From: Cepaea nemoralis
Lineage: Eukaryota; Mollusca; Gastropoda; Stylommatophora; Helicidae
NCBI GenBank assembly: GCA_014155875.1
Contig: JACEFZ010028130.1
Location: 326,001-390,000 of the forward strand
Direction of reading: 5' to 3'
DNA: 64,000 bases
This document shows positions 23,646 through 38,339 of this stretch, in pieces. The translations under genes were made by a program, and so were the position numbers. The notes beneath the pieces were generated by a model. That model made no database searches and was not told the origin of the DNA. It saw only the letters and a list, made by a program, of their open reading frames with translations. Position 1 is the first letter of the stretch. Each line of letters begins with the position of its first letter.

Positions 23646-25655
23646 CTGGCACTTACGACAATCGTCTTGGAGGCGTCACATCTCAAACAGCTACCCTACA
23701 GTCAATGAGTTCATGGTTTAAATATGGGCCTACTTACAACAGGCGCTCGCCATTTTCCTGGATCACAACACCGTGCCGGTGACAGACGAAACCTTTATCA
23801 CGTCGACTGCTGCCATCTTCGCACAGGCTGCACTATTCTAAGTAGATGCACAACATGTTCGCCCAGTTGAACAGAATGTTAACATTGCTTCATTTTTGGT
23901 TTTGGTTTCGAAATGACTGTACTCGTTTCTACGTCTGTCTCAACTGACAACTCTTGCTTGATTGAAGTGTCCCAAGCTCTTGCCTCGTGACCCGGCCTTC
24001 GTGTCACGTGATCCGTTGAACTCGTAACCTTTAGAGTTCACATCCATTTGTTGTATACTGCTGACTGGTTCTCACTATTCAACCTATCTCGCCTTAGACC
24101 AGGCTCTCGTGGAGATTAACACTGTTCTCCTATTAACTCTTTCCTAGTCTATTCCTGTTGACTATACTTGTACTAACTATGCACGTTGATACGTGGCAGT
24201 GTGCCCCCCCCCCTCTTTTTTCAAAATGGTGCAACCATTTTGACAGTCTGTTCGGTCTGTTTCCCCAATGACATGTAGCAATATTGATAGTTCGTGGTCT
24301 TAATCTTATGTCTTAATGTCATCTAGTTCCATTATACATTTCTTATATCCTCATGATAGGATATAATGATATTAAAATAAACACCTCACAAACAGAAAAA
24401 AAAATAGTTATTTATGTCGGACACGTACTTCCTAGTCCCTACCTGGACGGCGTGTACGTCCCGTCTCCTTTGTTTCATTTGTAACATTGCAATAAGTTTC
24501 AAAACGTTCCCTGGGCGTCCCCATGCAGTTCCTCTTTCATGCTTAAGCATAAGCATCCTCATCCTTCCACAAGCCATTACGCGCTGGATGAAGGTACGTG
24601 TGTTTAGGAGGATTCATTACCCTCTCTATCATGAATGTTCATTCCTGAATGTGGAATATCTCTATGTGGTCTATGACTTTTTCCCTCTCTGTCGTCTGTG
24701 ACCTTTTGTCAATCCGGGTTACCACTCGACTCTTATATGATTATCTTATATGGCATGTGGGGTTTGTTGCGTTAGTATCTCTCTTTAGTCTTTATTATTG
24801 TATACTTGCAGGCTTTTCGTAATTCTTCTATTCCTCTTGTCAAGGTCCTATAGGGGACATAAGAAAGGACAGATGTTAGAGATAGGGACATGGGGTGAGT
24901 AAGGGGGAATGAGAAGAATCTAGATGCTGAAAGACCGGACTGTACCCGTGAAGGACAGGTCATTATGAAGTGAACGACGCAGTACGCCTGGTCTCAACCC
25001 GGCGTATGCGAGACATCTGACTTCCCACGGGTTGCACGAGGGGCAAGTACCTCGTGACCACTGGGCAGTCGAAGGGAAGCCAGACGGGCTTTGGACTTGA
25101 CTGAGAGAGGATGCGTGTCTGAGAGTGTGGCAGGATAGACTCTACTTAGTACTTCAGAGCTATTGAATAGCTGAGCCGTGTGACTTGTGTTTGTGTGTGG
25201 GGCTGTGATACGCGAGTGTAGTAATTGGTATCGTAATATTGCATTGCCACATATTGCTGTATATTGACTAGTGCGAGAATGAACGCTGTTAGCGAGTGAT
25301 GAGACAGTATTATGTAATTATATTCGAGAGTAATAAATCATATGTTATTGACGCCTGAATTTTTGTTTCATCTATGCTCGTACTATTTACCTGTCTTGAA
25401 CCCTTCACTTTCAAATACCGCTAAATGCTGACACCTCTCTTTTTTGACACTTTGACACTCAGTAGTCTTATCATATTTCATAACTCTCTATGTGAACCTT
25501 TATGTTTGCACACCCATGTTACTATATTCATCAACATGGATGTGTACATAATGTGCACAATAGTATACATCTGTACACCAATGTCAATGTATTCACTGCT
25601 GTGAATGTATACACAAATGTCTATATGTACTAATCTTGTACTACAATCACCAACT
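23645..25655. other. unassigned DNA, possible solo LTR near 24960-25370
   Basis: No coding family recognised. The end of 24960-25370 has a GT-rich, LTR-like feel with AATAAATCATATG near 25330, but no paired LTR or target duplication was found. Confidence 0.3.
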
Positions 25656-25656
25656 G

Positions 25657-27950
<2,294 letters not shown>

Positions 27951-27954
27951 TGTG

Positions 27955-28167
27955 CCAAATACCCATTTACTCTGACTCGTTAAAGATGCTGGGCACAAAT
28001 CCTAAAACAAATTACACGCAGGACGTGTAGAGAATCACGACTCATCGTCCTTGTGTAAGTCACCAAATTTAATTCACAATGTTTCTATAGCCGGACATGC
28101 ACAGCCCCTCACGCTCGCAGACCAGAGGAGAGTAGAGGTGCGCAATATTTCGTAGTGACATGACGGG

Positions 28168-28199
<32 letters not shown>

Positions 28200-28207
28200 T
28201 GTATGTA

Positions 28208-28239
<32 letters not shown>

Positions 28240-28440
28240 AGTGAGTGAGTGAGTGTGTGTGTGTATGTATGTATGTAGGTATGTATGTGTGTATGTGTGT
28301 GTGTGTGAGTGAGTGATTGAGTGAGTGAGTGAGTGTGTGTGTGTGAGTGAGTGAGATAGTGAGTGTGTGTGTGCGCGCGCATGCATGCAGGCAGGCAGGC
28401 AGGCAGGCAGGTAGGTAGGTAGGTAGGTATGTATGTATGT
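27955..28440 (+). repeat. interspersed repeat ending in (GTAT)n/(GTGA)n
   Basis: 27960-28165 is a second copy of the repeat at 23420-23548. It is followed by a 270-base compound microsatellite of GTAT, GT, GTGA and GGCA units. The microsatellite runs directly into gypsy integrase sequence at about 28441. Confidence 0.8.
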
Positions 28441-28755
28441 ATGATATCCTGCCATTATTACTGGCCAGGAATGACCGGCGACGTACGCCGATGGGTTAAG
28501 TCTTGCCCAGTGTGCCAAAAGACATCACCCAAGAACTGGACTAAGAATAGATTATCTCTTAAGGTGGGAGACGGAGTATTAGTGTGGGGTCCAACGGACA
28601 CCAATATACTCGAGGTAGGATGGCAAGGACCTTTCCCCGTGGTAAAGGTAGTGTCTGAGACCAACTACGGGGTAAGTCTGATTTTCCACCCGAGGATAGG
28701 GGAAAAACCACCCGTCGTGGAGAGGCCCAGAGGGACAGAGTCACTGGTAACTTAG
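28441..28755 (+). pseudogene. Ty3/gypsy integrase remnant lacking its catalytic core
   Basis: The frame starts in the second half of the integrase zinc-binding domain (HYYWPGM, then CPVC) and passes within 15 residues to the post-core region LKVGDGVLVWGP and EVGWQGPFPVVKVV. The central DDE domain is deleted, so it cannot integrate. It ends at a stop at 28753-28755. The match is to the integrase C-terminal region of gypsy-type pol. The start codon seen is inside the microsatellite and not meaningful. Confidence 0.8.
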
Positions 28756-28959
28756 GTCGGAAGGGAGGGAGAGCGTCGGATAGGGCGCAAGAGACTCTGG
28801 ACTCCGTCCGACGATCAGCTGACCAGCCTCGCTCTCGAAAGAGATGGCTAGGGAAGCCCCAGTCCAGGGGTTCTGGACGAAGAGACAGTCTGTCGATGAC
28901 GAAACCGTTGATCCATGTGCGAATCGCATATGGAGACCTAGCGGTAGGGACGACATGGT

Positions 28960-29351
28960 TACAGGGGGAATGGGATGGTCCACCTGTATTGCGACCCGTC
29001 GCATACTCGAGTCGGAGACCACTACCGACCGAACGTAACTACCCGATGGTCGAGTGTCTGTCGCTGTTCTAGGCTGTCCAAGAGTTCAAGCCATACTTGT
29101 ATGGTGTACCTTTCCGGGTACAGTCAGATCATCAACCGTTGATGTTCCTGGCAACCTCCCAAAAGCTCAATGCCCATTTGATGCGTTGGTCTTTGTTGCT
29201 TCAGCCCTACAACTTTACTGTTGAATACAATCCCGGAAAGGAAAATGTGGGGGCTGACTTCCTGTCCAGACATCCAGTCCCGGAGGAAGAGGCTGAGTCC
29301 ACTCGGACCGAACCTCCGGCGGATAAGAGTCGACTCAGTCAACTCTCTTAA
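28960..29351 (+). pseudogene. Ty3/gypsy RNase H remnant
   Basis: From about 28966 one frame reads EWDGPPVLRPVAYSSRRPL and then NYPMVE. After a stop and frameshift, 29097-29351 reads VQSDHQPLMFL, AHLMRWSLLLQPYNFTVEY and GADFLSRHP, the end of a gypsy RNase H. Pol order is RT, RNase H, integrase, but here the integrase piece lies upstream of RNase H. The two come from different copies or a rearrangement. Confidence 0.8.
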
Positions 29352-29362
29352 GAGAGGGCCTA

Positions 29363-31894
29363 TGTCACGAGATAGACACCATAGATTCGGCCTTGTGGTA
29401 TAAGGCAGACAACCCTACTATTGCCCGACCCGGTTCTCTGGAAAATTACCGCCCTTTGGCTGGCGTTCTAGATTATTCTAAACACCCAGACCAGGTGAAT
29501 TTGATTCACCGGCTGACAGCGCATGGTTTTGGCGCATGCGCAGTGGATTAGGCCGTTCGGACAAAGAACAGTTGCTGGCTGTCAGGGCGCGTGGACAGAC
29601 GCTTTTGTGCACAGTGTGTTTTCATTAGGGAGAGCTGGGGCGACAGATGTCTCAAGATGGTTAAAGAAATCCGACGTTTAGTCCTGCTGAGTTACAGCTA
29701 CTCCAGTATGAAACTGTGTTCGGCAATCTGAAGGTATGTGTACCCTTTAGTTTATTTAACTTTGGTACTCGGTGACCCGATAGCGCTAGGCGGTGTGTAC
29801 TAACCGTGGCGCGGGAAAGTGGGGCATGTGTGAACAGACTACTGGCGTTGCCTGAAGGCAAAACCTGTTGAAGCGTTTATTAGCTAGCAGTGTAATACAG
29901 GGATATTTATTGTGTTAGCGGCGCTGGGGTTATTCACAGCTACTGTAGGTTGGGTTAAGTTGGTTCAGGACAACGAGAGCTTTAATTTGAGTTCACACAT
30001 GAACCAGCTTCCTGAAATCGAACGTCGTCGATGCGGAATTACGTCACGAGGAGGAAAGCGGAAGTAGTGTAGGACGTCGCCTATACTAGGGCATGTGCGG
30101 GCTCGATCAACGCAGCTCGGCGAGGCGATTGTAGTGCGAAGATATATAGAACTATCGGAGGTCATTTCAAGGTCGTGACTTGAGTCGAAAGTCTTTGTCA
30201 CTTGGTGAGGCGACCACTGGCTTCTTTTCTCGGCTTTCCTCTCATCTGTCTTATAGATAGTGTCTCTCAATGGACTGCCAGCTTAATATATAGTGGATTC
30301 CGGAGAGGTGGACAATGTGTGAGAATTGACCGACGGGACAGGGCTGTCCTATAAGAGCAGTGACACCGTTCTAAATGCTCCGGCCCTTGAGGAGGGAGGG
30401 AGAGAACGTGGTGTGGATCTCTGCTACATGGAGAATTATTAAGACCATGTATATACTATTGGATTTGGATTTTGTACCTGAGGCACGGTACTATATCTGC
30501 GCTAGCTGGTAATAGGGACGTGAACCAGGGAGATTGGCGTGACCCAGGAAGGGGTCCAGATGCTCATCACCGGCCCTACTTCAGGGCCATTCTGCCTACC
30601 ATTACTAATGATTCACTAACCCTATATGTCATGTAGAAGTTTTGCAGAGTAGGCCGACACCTCAGTGACGAGTGACCAGCCACCTTGGCCCAAGCTATAC
30701 TCCAGTCCGGGGAAGATGAAAGCGGGACACTTAGCAGCCTGTCAGGTCCTAGACCCAGTTCTTCTCTGGCACCTGTGAGCAGCATATGAAGGGACTGGGA
30801 CTCTCCTGTGAAGAGTCCATGTAGCTGAGGAAGGTGGTGAGAGTGAACTCGCTCATGGTAAGCTTGGTTCTAGATACTTTCACTGAGTGTTGTCTTCCAC
30901 AGGTTCTATCTTCTTGAGTGAAGTCTTATCAGTTGGTGACGGGTCCAGTGATTGGACCAGGCAAGTGTGATTAGCGGACCAAGAACCCTACTATGAATCC
31001 TACCATGTTTGTGTCACCAGAGTTTACTACCCTGGAGGTTGAGTCCGACTAACCCTTGGCCGTCGTCAATACCAAGTATGTTTACTATGTCTATGATATC
31101 TGCTGACCGACTACACTCACGGGCAAGTACCTTTATGGAGTGATTGTGCCTTGTATCAGAACTTTGACAGATTCACTACCAGCTAGAACCAGATTAATTG
31201 ACTTTGAGTGCCAGGCCATTTTGGCCTATGAATCCGCTGGAGTCTAGAGACTGTATCTCCAGCATCAACATTCCCCATCATCATCTGAGAAGTTGCTCTC
31301 ATATTTATGACACTCTTTTGAACTTTATCAGAGAGGGCAACTCCGTGTTCATATTGTGGCCTCCTGCCAGATCTTGAACATTTCGTCATCTGTGTGGAAC
31401 ACTCATTTGGAGCATCACGGAGTAGGTTTTCCGGAACTAGTCCAGGTCGACCAACCATTATCCTTTCATCTGGGCGAAGACGAGAGCTGGATGGAAGACT
31501 ATCCACATCTGGTGAGATCTAGTAACAGGATGATCCTGTGGCGTCTACTCGAAGCCTTTCCAGTGATGACTGCTCCACCCTTAAGCTACTCCCAGGCTTG
31601 CTGTCTGGACTGTTCTATCGGTTAATAGGTCTATCTCATCATCATCATCCCCACCATCATCACCCTCATTTGTACAATACACATTTTTGTTTCCATTAGA
31701 TGCCAGAGTTGAGTGTTGAGTTATGCATTCAGGACGATGTGTAGGTGGGTAGTATCCCTTGGTTAGTTGAAGTGAGATAGGTATTCAGAGACCGGTGGGG
31801 TCACGTAGACTGGGTGTACCTAGTCCCAGGCAGATCACCTCCCGTTAGTAAGGTGTGACATCACTTTCCCCTCACCCCAAGGAGTGGTATGACA
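29363..31894 (+). mobile_element. candidate long LTR (gypsy-like)
   Basis: The interval begins TGTCA and ends TGACA, a 5-bp inverted repeat of TG..CA type. A short purine run AAGAGAGGG precedes the start by a few bases. Five bases after the end is a sequence that looks like a tRNA-Pro primer-binding site (31900-31917). No protein was recognised inside. The limits are inference, and another TGACA at 31856-31860 is an alternative end. Confidence 0.4.
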
Positions 31895-31899
31895 TTATT

Positions 31900-31917
31900 T
31901 GGGAGCTCGTCCGGGAT
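31900..31917 (+). other. candidate tRNA-Pro-type primer-binding site
   Basis: TGGGAGCTCGTCCGGGAT differs at one base from the well-known tRNA-Pro primer-binding site of murine leukaemia-type retroviruses. Its position five bases after a TG..CA-type end fits a 5' LTR/PBS junction. Confidence 0.55.
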
Positions 31918-32618
31918 GGTGTGACGATTCAGCTCTGGCAACTACTAGGTCATTGACACCTTATCTTGTTTTCTGTATAGCAAGTCTATTCTACATAGGT
32001 CTTTGGTCCTATTTCCACTCTTGACTTTGACATAGTGACTTGTGGTGTGAAGTGTTGTGGTCCATAGATTAGCTTTGTGTATTGAGATATATACATAGCC
32101 TTGTTGGTTATCCACTCACACTACTAGTGCTAACATGATGGATTGGTCTCCTATCAATCACACACACAATCTCAAAAAAATTATTATATAGCGGGCACGC
32201 TCTCCTATCTACACTCAACGGTATACGTCGTGTAGCACCAGCTCATGGGGAAGCTGGGCTAAGTAAACTATAAGTTTAATCCCTCAAATGCCAAAACTGG
32301 CATGCATCCCCAACCAAATTTACAAAACCCGATTGAGGGGACTATGTGATTGACTGGACCCCATCCCTCTGTATTAGTTTTGGTACATAATATACAAGTC
32401 TATGACTATTTCTCTTTTCCTCTGCTATGTCTTCTTCGGCTATGTTGTGATACTTGTTCTTATGCAATTTGGTCAATGAGGTCTTTTGCTTTTGTAGCTG
32501 ACGAATTATATATGTGAGCTTCCTTTTTCTTTTACCTGGCTATAACGACAAATTGTACTGGCGAATCGTATCATGTAGACAACTTATATCATATGCACCG
32601 TAATATAAAACCCATATA
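31918..32618. other. unassigned DNA (possible LTR-element leader)
   Basis: No gag or other coding sequence recognised after the candidate primer-binding site. Confidence 0.3.
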
Positions 32619-32716
32619 TTAGCTGACACGGCCCGGCTTCGCCCAGTCACTGGTGGGGAGCATCTCATTTAATTCATATACGTAGTCATATAAGTTCTCG
32701 TTCCCGTTACCGACTA

Positions 32717-32751
<35 letters not shown>

Positions 32752-32954
32752 GACCCGGCCCGGCATCGCCCAGCTCCTGGTGTGGAGCATCTCATTTAAT
32801 TCATATAAGTAGTCATATAAGCTCCCGTTCCCGTTCCCGACTATCTATCTGTCTGTCTGTCTGTCTATCTGTCTGTCTGTCTGATCCGGCCCGCCCCTGA
32901 TGGGGAGCATCTCATTTAATTCATATAAGTAGTCATATAAGTTCCCGTTCCCGA

Positions 32955-32985
<31 letters not shown>

Positions 32986-33119
32986 ATCATTTATTGGTTG
33001 CAGTTAGAACAACCTTAGATAACGAAGACCAACTTACAAAAAGCATTAGAAAGAGCACTTGAAAGATCTTTACATCTTCCTCAACAATTAACTTGGGTAA
33101 ATGGAGCGGCGGCAGCAGC

Positions 33120-34292
33120 AGCAGAAGAAGAAGAAAAAGGAGGAGTAGGAGCTGGGAGGAGGAAGAGGGAGGAGGAGGAGGGAGGAAGATATAGGCGGAG
33201 AGAGGAGGAGGGAAGAGGAGGGAGGAGGAAGGAGGAGGAGGAGTAGGGAGGAATAGGAGGGAGGAGGAGGGATTAGGAGGAGGAGAGAGGAGGAGGAGGG
33301 ATGAGGAGAGCGAGGAGGAGGGGGAGGAGGTAGGAGGAGGAAGAGGGAGGAGGAGGGAGGGGAGGAGGAGGAGGGAGGAGGAGGAGGAGGGAGGAGAAGA
33401 ACGCAGGAGGAGGGGGAGGAGGAGGAGGGAGGAGAGGAGGGATGTGGAAGGAGGAGGACGAGGGAGGAGGAGGGGTAGGAGGAAGAGGGAGGAGAAGTGG
33501 GAGGAGGAGGGATGAGGGGGAGGACGTAGGAGGAGGAGGGAGAAGGGAGTAGGAGGAGAGAGGAGAAGGGAGGAGGAAGGAAGAGGAGTGATTAGGAGGA
33601 GGGCGAGGAGGTAGGATGAGGAAGAGGGAGGAAGATGGAGGGAGGAAGAGATAGGCGGAGAGAGGAGGAGGAGGGAAGAGTAGGGAGGAGGAGGGAGGAG
33701 GTGGATTAGGGAGGAATGAAGGGATTAGGAGGAGGAGGGAGGAGGAGGGAGGAAGAGGAGGAGGGAGGAGGAGGAGGGAGATAAGGGAGGAGGAGGGGGA
33801 GAAGGGAGGAGGACGAGGGAGGGGGAGGAGGGAGGTGGAGGAAGAAGAGAGGAGGAGCGAGGAGGAGGGGGGAGGAGGGAGGATGAGGGAGAAGGAGGAG
33901 GTAGGAGGAGGAGGGAGGAGAAGAACGCAGGAGGAGGAGGGGGAGGAGGAGGGAGGAGGAGGAGAAGGAGGGGAGGAGGAGGTGGGAGGAGGAGGAGGTA
34001 GAGGGAGGAGGAGGGAGGAGGAGGAAGGAGGAGGGAGAGTGAGGAGGAGGGAGGAGGAGGAGGGATGAGGGGGAGGACGTAGGAGGAGGGAGTAGGAGGA
34101 GAGAGGAGGAGAAGGGAGGAGGAAGGAAGAGGAGTGATTAGGAGGAGGGAGGAGGGCGAGGAGGTAGGAGGGGGAAAGAGGGAGGAGGAGGGAGAGGGAG
34201 GAGGAGAAAGAAGGGAGGAGGAGGAGGGAGAGGGGGAGGGGAAGCGGAAGAGGGTAGGAGGAGGAGGAGGGGAGAGGAGGAGGAGGATTATA
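33120..34292 (-). repeat. polypyrimidine tract inside Helitron 3
   Basis: About 1.17 kb of (GGA)n-rich sequence on the plus strand, (TCC)n in the Helitron sense. The 341-codon Pro/Ser/Leu frame is repeat translation. Confidence 0.95.
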
Positions 34293-34920
34293 ACGCATAT
34301 GCCTGTAGATAACTGCAGCGAAAAGGTGGGTCTGTCTATCTATCTGACCCGGCGTGGCTTTGCCCAGCTCCTGGCGGGTAGCGTCTCATTAAATTCATAC
34401 AACAAAAAAAAAGTAACTTAAAGAATGTCCTTTCACACACCATCCATTATTTCTAATGAAAACTGTTTTTAATCACCTGCATGACTGTAGATAACTTCTT
34501 AAGCATAAAAAGATGAGTTACAATGTTATGCATTATGCATTATTTTTATGAAAACTTTGAAAATGCCTTAAAGATTGTATCATTATTTATTATAACTCAT
34601 ATGCCGGTACATAACTATAGACAAAGAGTTTATAAATCTTTGAAAACGATGCAACAATATGACTATAAGGTACACAGCAATGTTATTTAAAGTTATGCCC
34701 CATGAAATAACTTTTCTAGAGTTAAGTCCCTTCGCTATATATAAATTATAACGAAAAATGGAAAATGAAATAATATTAAGTAAGCAGCCGATTTCACACT
34801 AAAAAAATATCACAGTTGGCTGCGCTGGAATGAAAGGAAGACGTGTAGAAAATGTCATCTCAATCGGATGGGCCGTTCGCGAGTGCATAAAGGACATACA
34901 GACATACAGACGGTGATTGC

Positions 34921-35340
<420 letters not shown>

Positions 35341-35343
35341 TCT

Positions 35344-36075
35344 TTCCTTGATTATTGAATGCCAATATTGAATGGCGGAGCAGTTGAAAGATGTTCTACT
35401 AAAATCTTTACAGACGTTTGTGGCAGAAATGGTGGTGCTTGGTTAGAGGAGATTATCTCCCTTTTCAAATGTTATCTGACAGCTAACGGGGAAGTGAGTA
35501 CCACGAAGTTTAATAATACTGCTCAAGTAGATTCAACACAACAATCCAAGGTTTATCAAAGTATTAACTCTTAAGGTAAGAACAGCAGAGAGTACATTGC
35601 CAGTCCTAAACCCAATCATGATAATTACAGTAACAGCCAGTCGGCACAGAATTAACTACCGTCGGGTACACGATGTGGGTAACAACACTGTAAATTTTGT
35701 TGGCCTAATGACCACCATACTATCTTCTGTAAAAACAAACCCCAGTATGGTACACGGCCTATTTGACTTTGGGGGCTAGTACCCACCAATCGATGACACC
35801 TGATACTAAGCAAAGATCTCCAGTCGTCGAGATAATTACTGACAACGGGAGGTAAGTACAATGTTTATATGACAATGGCTCCAGTATGATGCTATCATAG
35901 CTGGTCATCTGGTTAAATCAGGTCAGCTAACCGATCAGACTGTTGATATAAAGGGTGCTACCATGGGGTCCCAAATAAGGAATGGTAAAATGATAAGTTA
36001 AATATCATATCAAAATACGTCTCGGGAACCATTTATGCGGCAGTGATAGAGGACCAAGCATATTCATTCATTTTA
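35344..36075 (+). pseudogene. Ty3/gypsy gag and protease relic
   Basis: A frame starting at 35374 reads MAEQLKDVLLKSLQTF, a plausible gag start, before stops. At 35868-35897 the frame YDNGSSMMLS resembles the retropepsin active-site region D-[TS]-G-[AS], with Asn in the Thr/Ser place. VSGTIYAAVIEDQ and FILGCRF follow near 36020-36080, as in gypsy proteases. Frames are broken repeatedly. RT and RNase H are missing before the integrase at 36200. Confidence 0.55.
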
Positions 36076-36189
36076 GGATGTAGGTTTGTTTATTTGAGGG
36101 AACTGAAATCACAAATGTATGTAGCCGCCATGCAGACACAGGGTCCGGCCACCGCATTAAGTGAGCCTGCAATTCCTTTTAACCTCTAC

Positions 36190-36960
36190 CTCGGGAGATT
36201 ATAGCTGCCCAATTAGAATGTCTCACCTTGACATCTTGTTTTGGCAAACTGCCAACATCTAGAAATCCACCCGTAGCGGGGAATTTATATGTTAAAGACA
36301 ATCTGTTGTACCGTTGAGCGTGAACTACAGGGAGCGTTCCGTGAACAAATATTGCATATGGGTCATACCATATTCTTTAATAGACATATGGGATTAGCAA
36401 CCACCACTCAGTGTATTACATGCCACTATTTCTAGCCGAGGAAACAGCAGATATCAAAATATATGTCAAATCATATACAGAGTGTCAACGGACATCACAT
36501 AAACACTGGAATGCTACAGTCACTATGGGTGAGATGCCAGTGTTGAGCACAACATTTTAGCGAGTGGCCGTAAATATTATCGGTCCACTGCCAACTTCTA
36601 AAAAGAAGAATGTTTACATTTTAATTTTAGTGGACACATGTACAGTATGGGTAGAAGCAGTTGTTTTACTCGCCACAGATGAAACAAGGGTAGATGATGC
36701 ACTCATAGTGATGCTCACTAGATTAGGATTTCCTAATCTTATTGTAATTGACATTGGCTCACCATTTAATTGAACGTTATAGGAAGAAGTATTCCACCTC
36801 TTCAAGTTGCACCATTTCAGCACAAGATTTAGTCTAGATAAGACTAAGCGATTTGTGGACAACGTTACAGGACCCCTCAAGTCGATTCTAATCAAGTAAG
36901 CCAAGGAGAGATAGTTTTGACACGTACCTATATACAGCACTGTTTGTTTAAAAGTGAAGT
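36190..36960 (+). pseudogene. Ty3/gypsy integrase relic, first catalytic Asp replaced
   Basis: The zinc-binding domain is visible in two frames: HMGH and FFNRHMG near 36352-36395, then SYTECQRTSHKHWN near 36470-36515. After an in-frame stop the core reads VNIIGPLPTSKKK (D of the usual VDIIGPL is N), FPNLIVIDIGSPF with the second Asp, and a stop at 36771-36773. The segment expected to hold the catalytic Glu (36780-36950) is frameshifted. It is inactive. Confidence 0.75.
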
Positions 36961-37370
36961 ATCACATGTCGCCACAGGACTTCCGCCAGCTACCTTACTA
37001 TTCGGACGACCTATTAAAGGAGGGATTAGATGAGAGTAATGTCAGTGCCTCGAAGTACGTAGAGGAGCTAAACCAAAAACTGCAGATGGGGTGGAAATTG
37101 GCTAATTCCACTCTCCGTCGTGCTAGGACGGAGGCAACCTACTACAAGAAAAAGACTACAAAACAATCTCTTCAGTTAGGAGATAAGGAGTTAGTATTAT
37201 TACCCCTGGGGAATGATATGTTAGAAATTGGGTGGCAGGGATTATTCCCTATTATAGAGAAGGCATTCAACATTGAATGTACAATTTCTGTTCGCGGAAA
37301 ACACATAGCATTCCTCTTGAATTTAATCAGGAGAGATTCTGAGAAATGTTCGGACACACTGTGCATCTAA
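36954..37370 (+). pseudogene. Ty3/gypsy integrase C-terminal region
   Basis: One open frame of 138 codons contains LKEGLDESNVSASKYVEELN, TEATYYKKKTTKQ, LQLGDKELVLLP and EIGWQGLFPI. It corresponds to the region after the DDE core and to 28600-28650 in the other gypsy family of this window, but is clearly diverged from it. An FGRP-type word is present in another frame near 37000, showing a frameshift at the start. Confidence 0.75.
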
Positions 37371-37389
37371 CAGTGTCGAGTAATGAAAA

Positions 37390-38335
37390 CAGGGGAGGAC
37401 ACTCCAGATGGAAAGAGAACCCAGCCATGTGCCAGAAGGATAGCGACGCTGAAATCAACCCAACTTCGGAGACGACTGAAGGGAAGAAAAGGAAACAAGG
37501 CTGGAATTTACAGAACCTGGGCATGCGAGTCGGCGGGTCGAGAAAAATAACAGCGAACAAAGGACCACTACCAACTATAGAACGTATAGGGCCTATAGAA
37601 CATTCCCAGAGGAGATTCCCATGGAAATGACAATAGGGGAGAAGATCTCTCAGGAGACGTCTTCAGAACGAAGCTTATTTTTAAGTGGACACTGTTCTAG
37701 AGAACAGGATGATGGGAATGGTCCAGATAACCCCATTCACAGCTAGGCCCTGCCTGTACGGCGAGGAACCACTAGTATGCACACCAATAAGCCAGACATA
37801 GGACAACGGATACTCACGCAAACCTCAGTCCGGTATGACATCATACTGATGTTAGACAATAGTATGTCTTCATCAAACATACAGGACTTCAAGTTGGAGT
37901 TCACAGCCAGCGAACGCAAGCAAGCAGACAGCTAAACCAAGAGCCAGCAAAAAGAGATAGTCGTCCCACTATGGGAAAAGTTGGATACTCTAACTTTTTT
38001 TTCAACAGGGGGCATCTGTGACAGAGTAAATAGCACAACCATCGCTTTAAACAAAAAAAATTAAATATTAAATATGTTACCCTTAAACGGTCTGTACATG
38101 TAAGTAGAATGGGCGATAGGCGAATTAAGGTGCCAGCCAAACCGTGCAAATTTGGCTGGAGTTGGTCTCGCCATACAATTGGGCTGATTGGCAATAACAC
38201 CGTGGCAATAATTTTTAGCTTGGACGATACCGACAAAACCCGGTCTCATTGAGACTTCAGATCTGATGGGAGACGGTCAAATATCGAAAGAGAAAAGACA
38301 ATCATTTTAAAACAGAGGTAACCATACCTCTGGGC
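37390..38335. other. mixed repeat DNA with a retroposon 3' end
   Basis: 37750-37930 matches the reverse complement of about 58290-58460 (shared CCTGTACGGCGAGGAACCA and AATAAGCCAGACAT) and ends CGAACGCAAGCAAGC, the (CAAG)n-type tail of that retroposon. The remaining stretches are unassigned. Confidence 0.55.
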
Positions 38336-38339
38336 AAAT

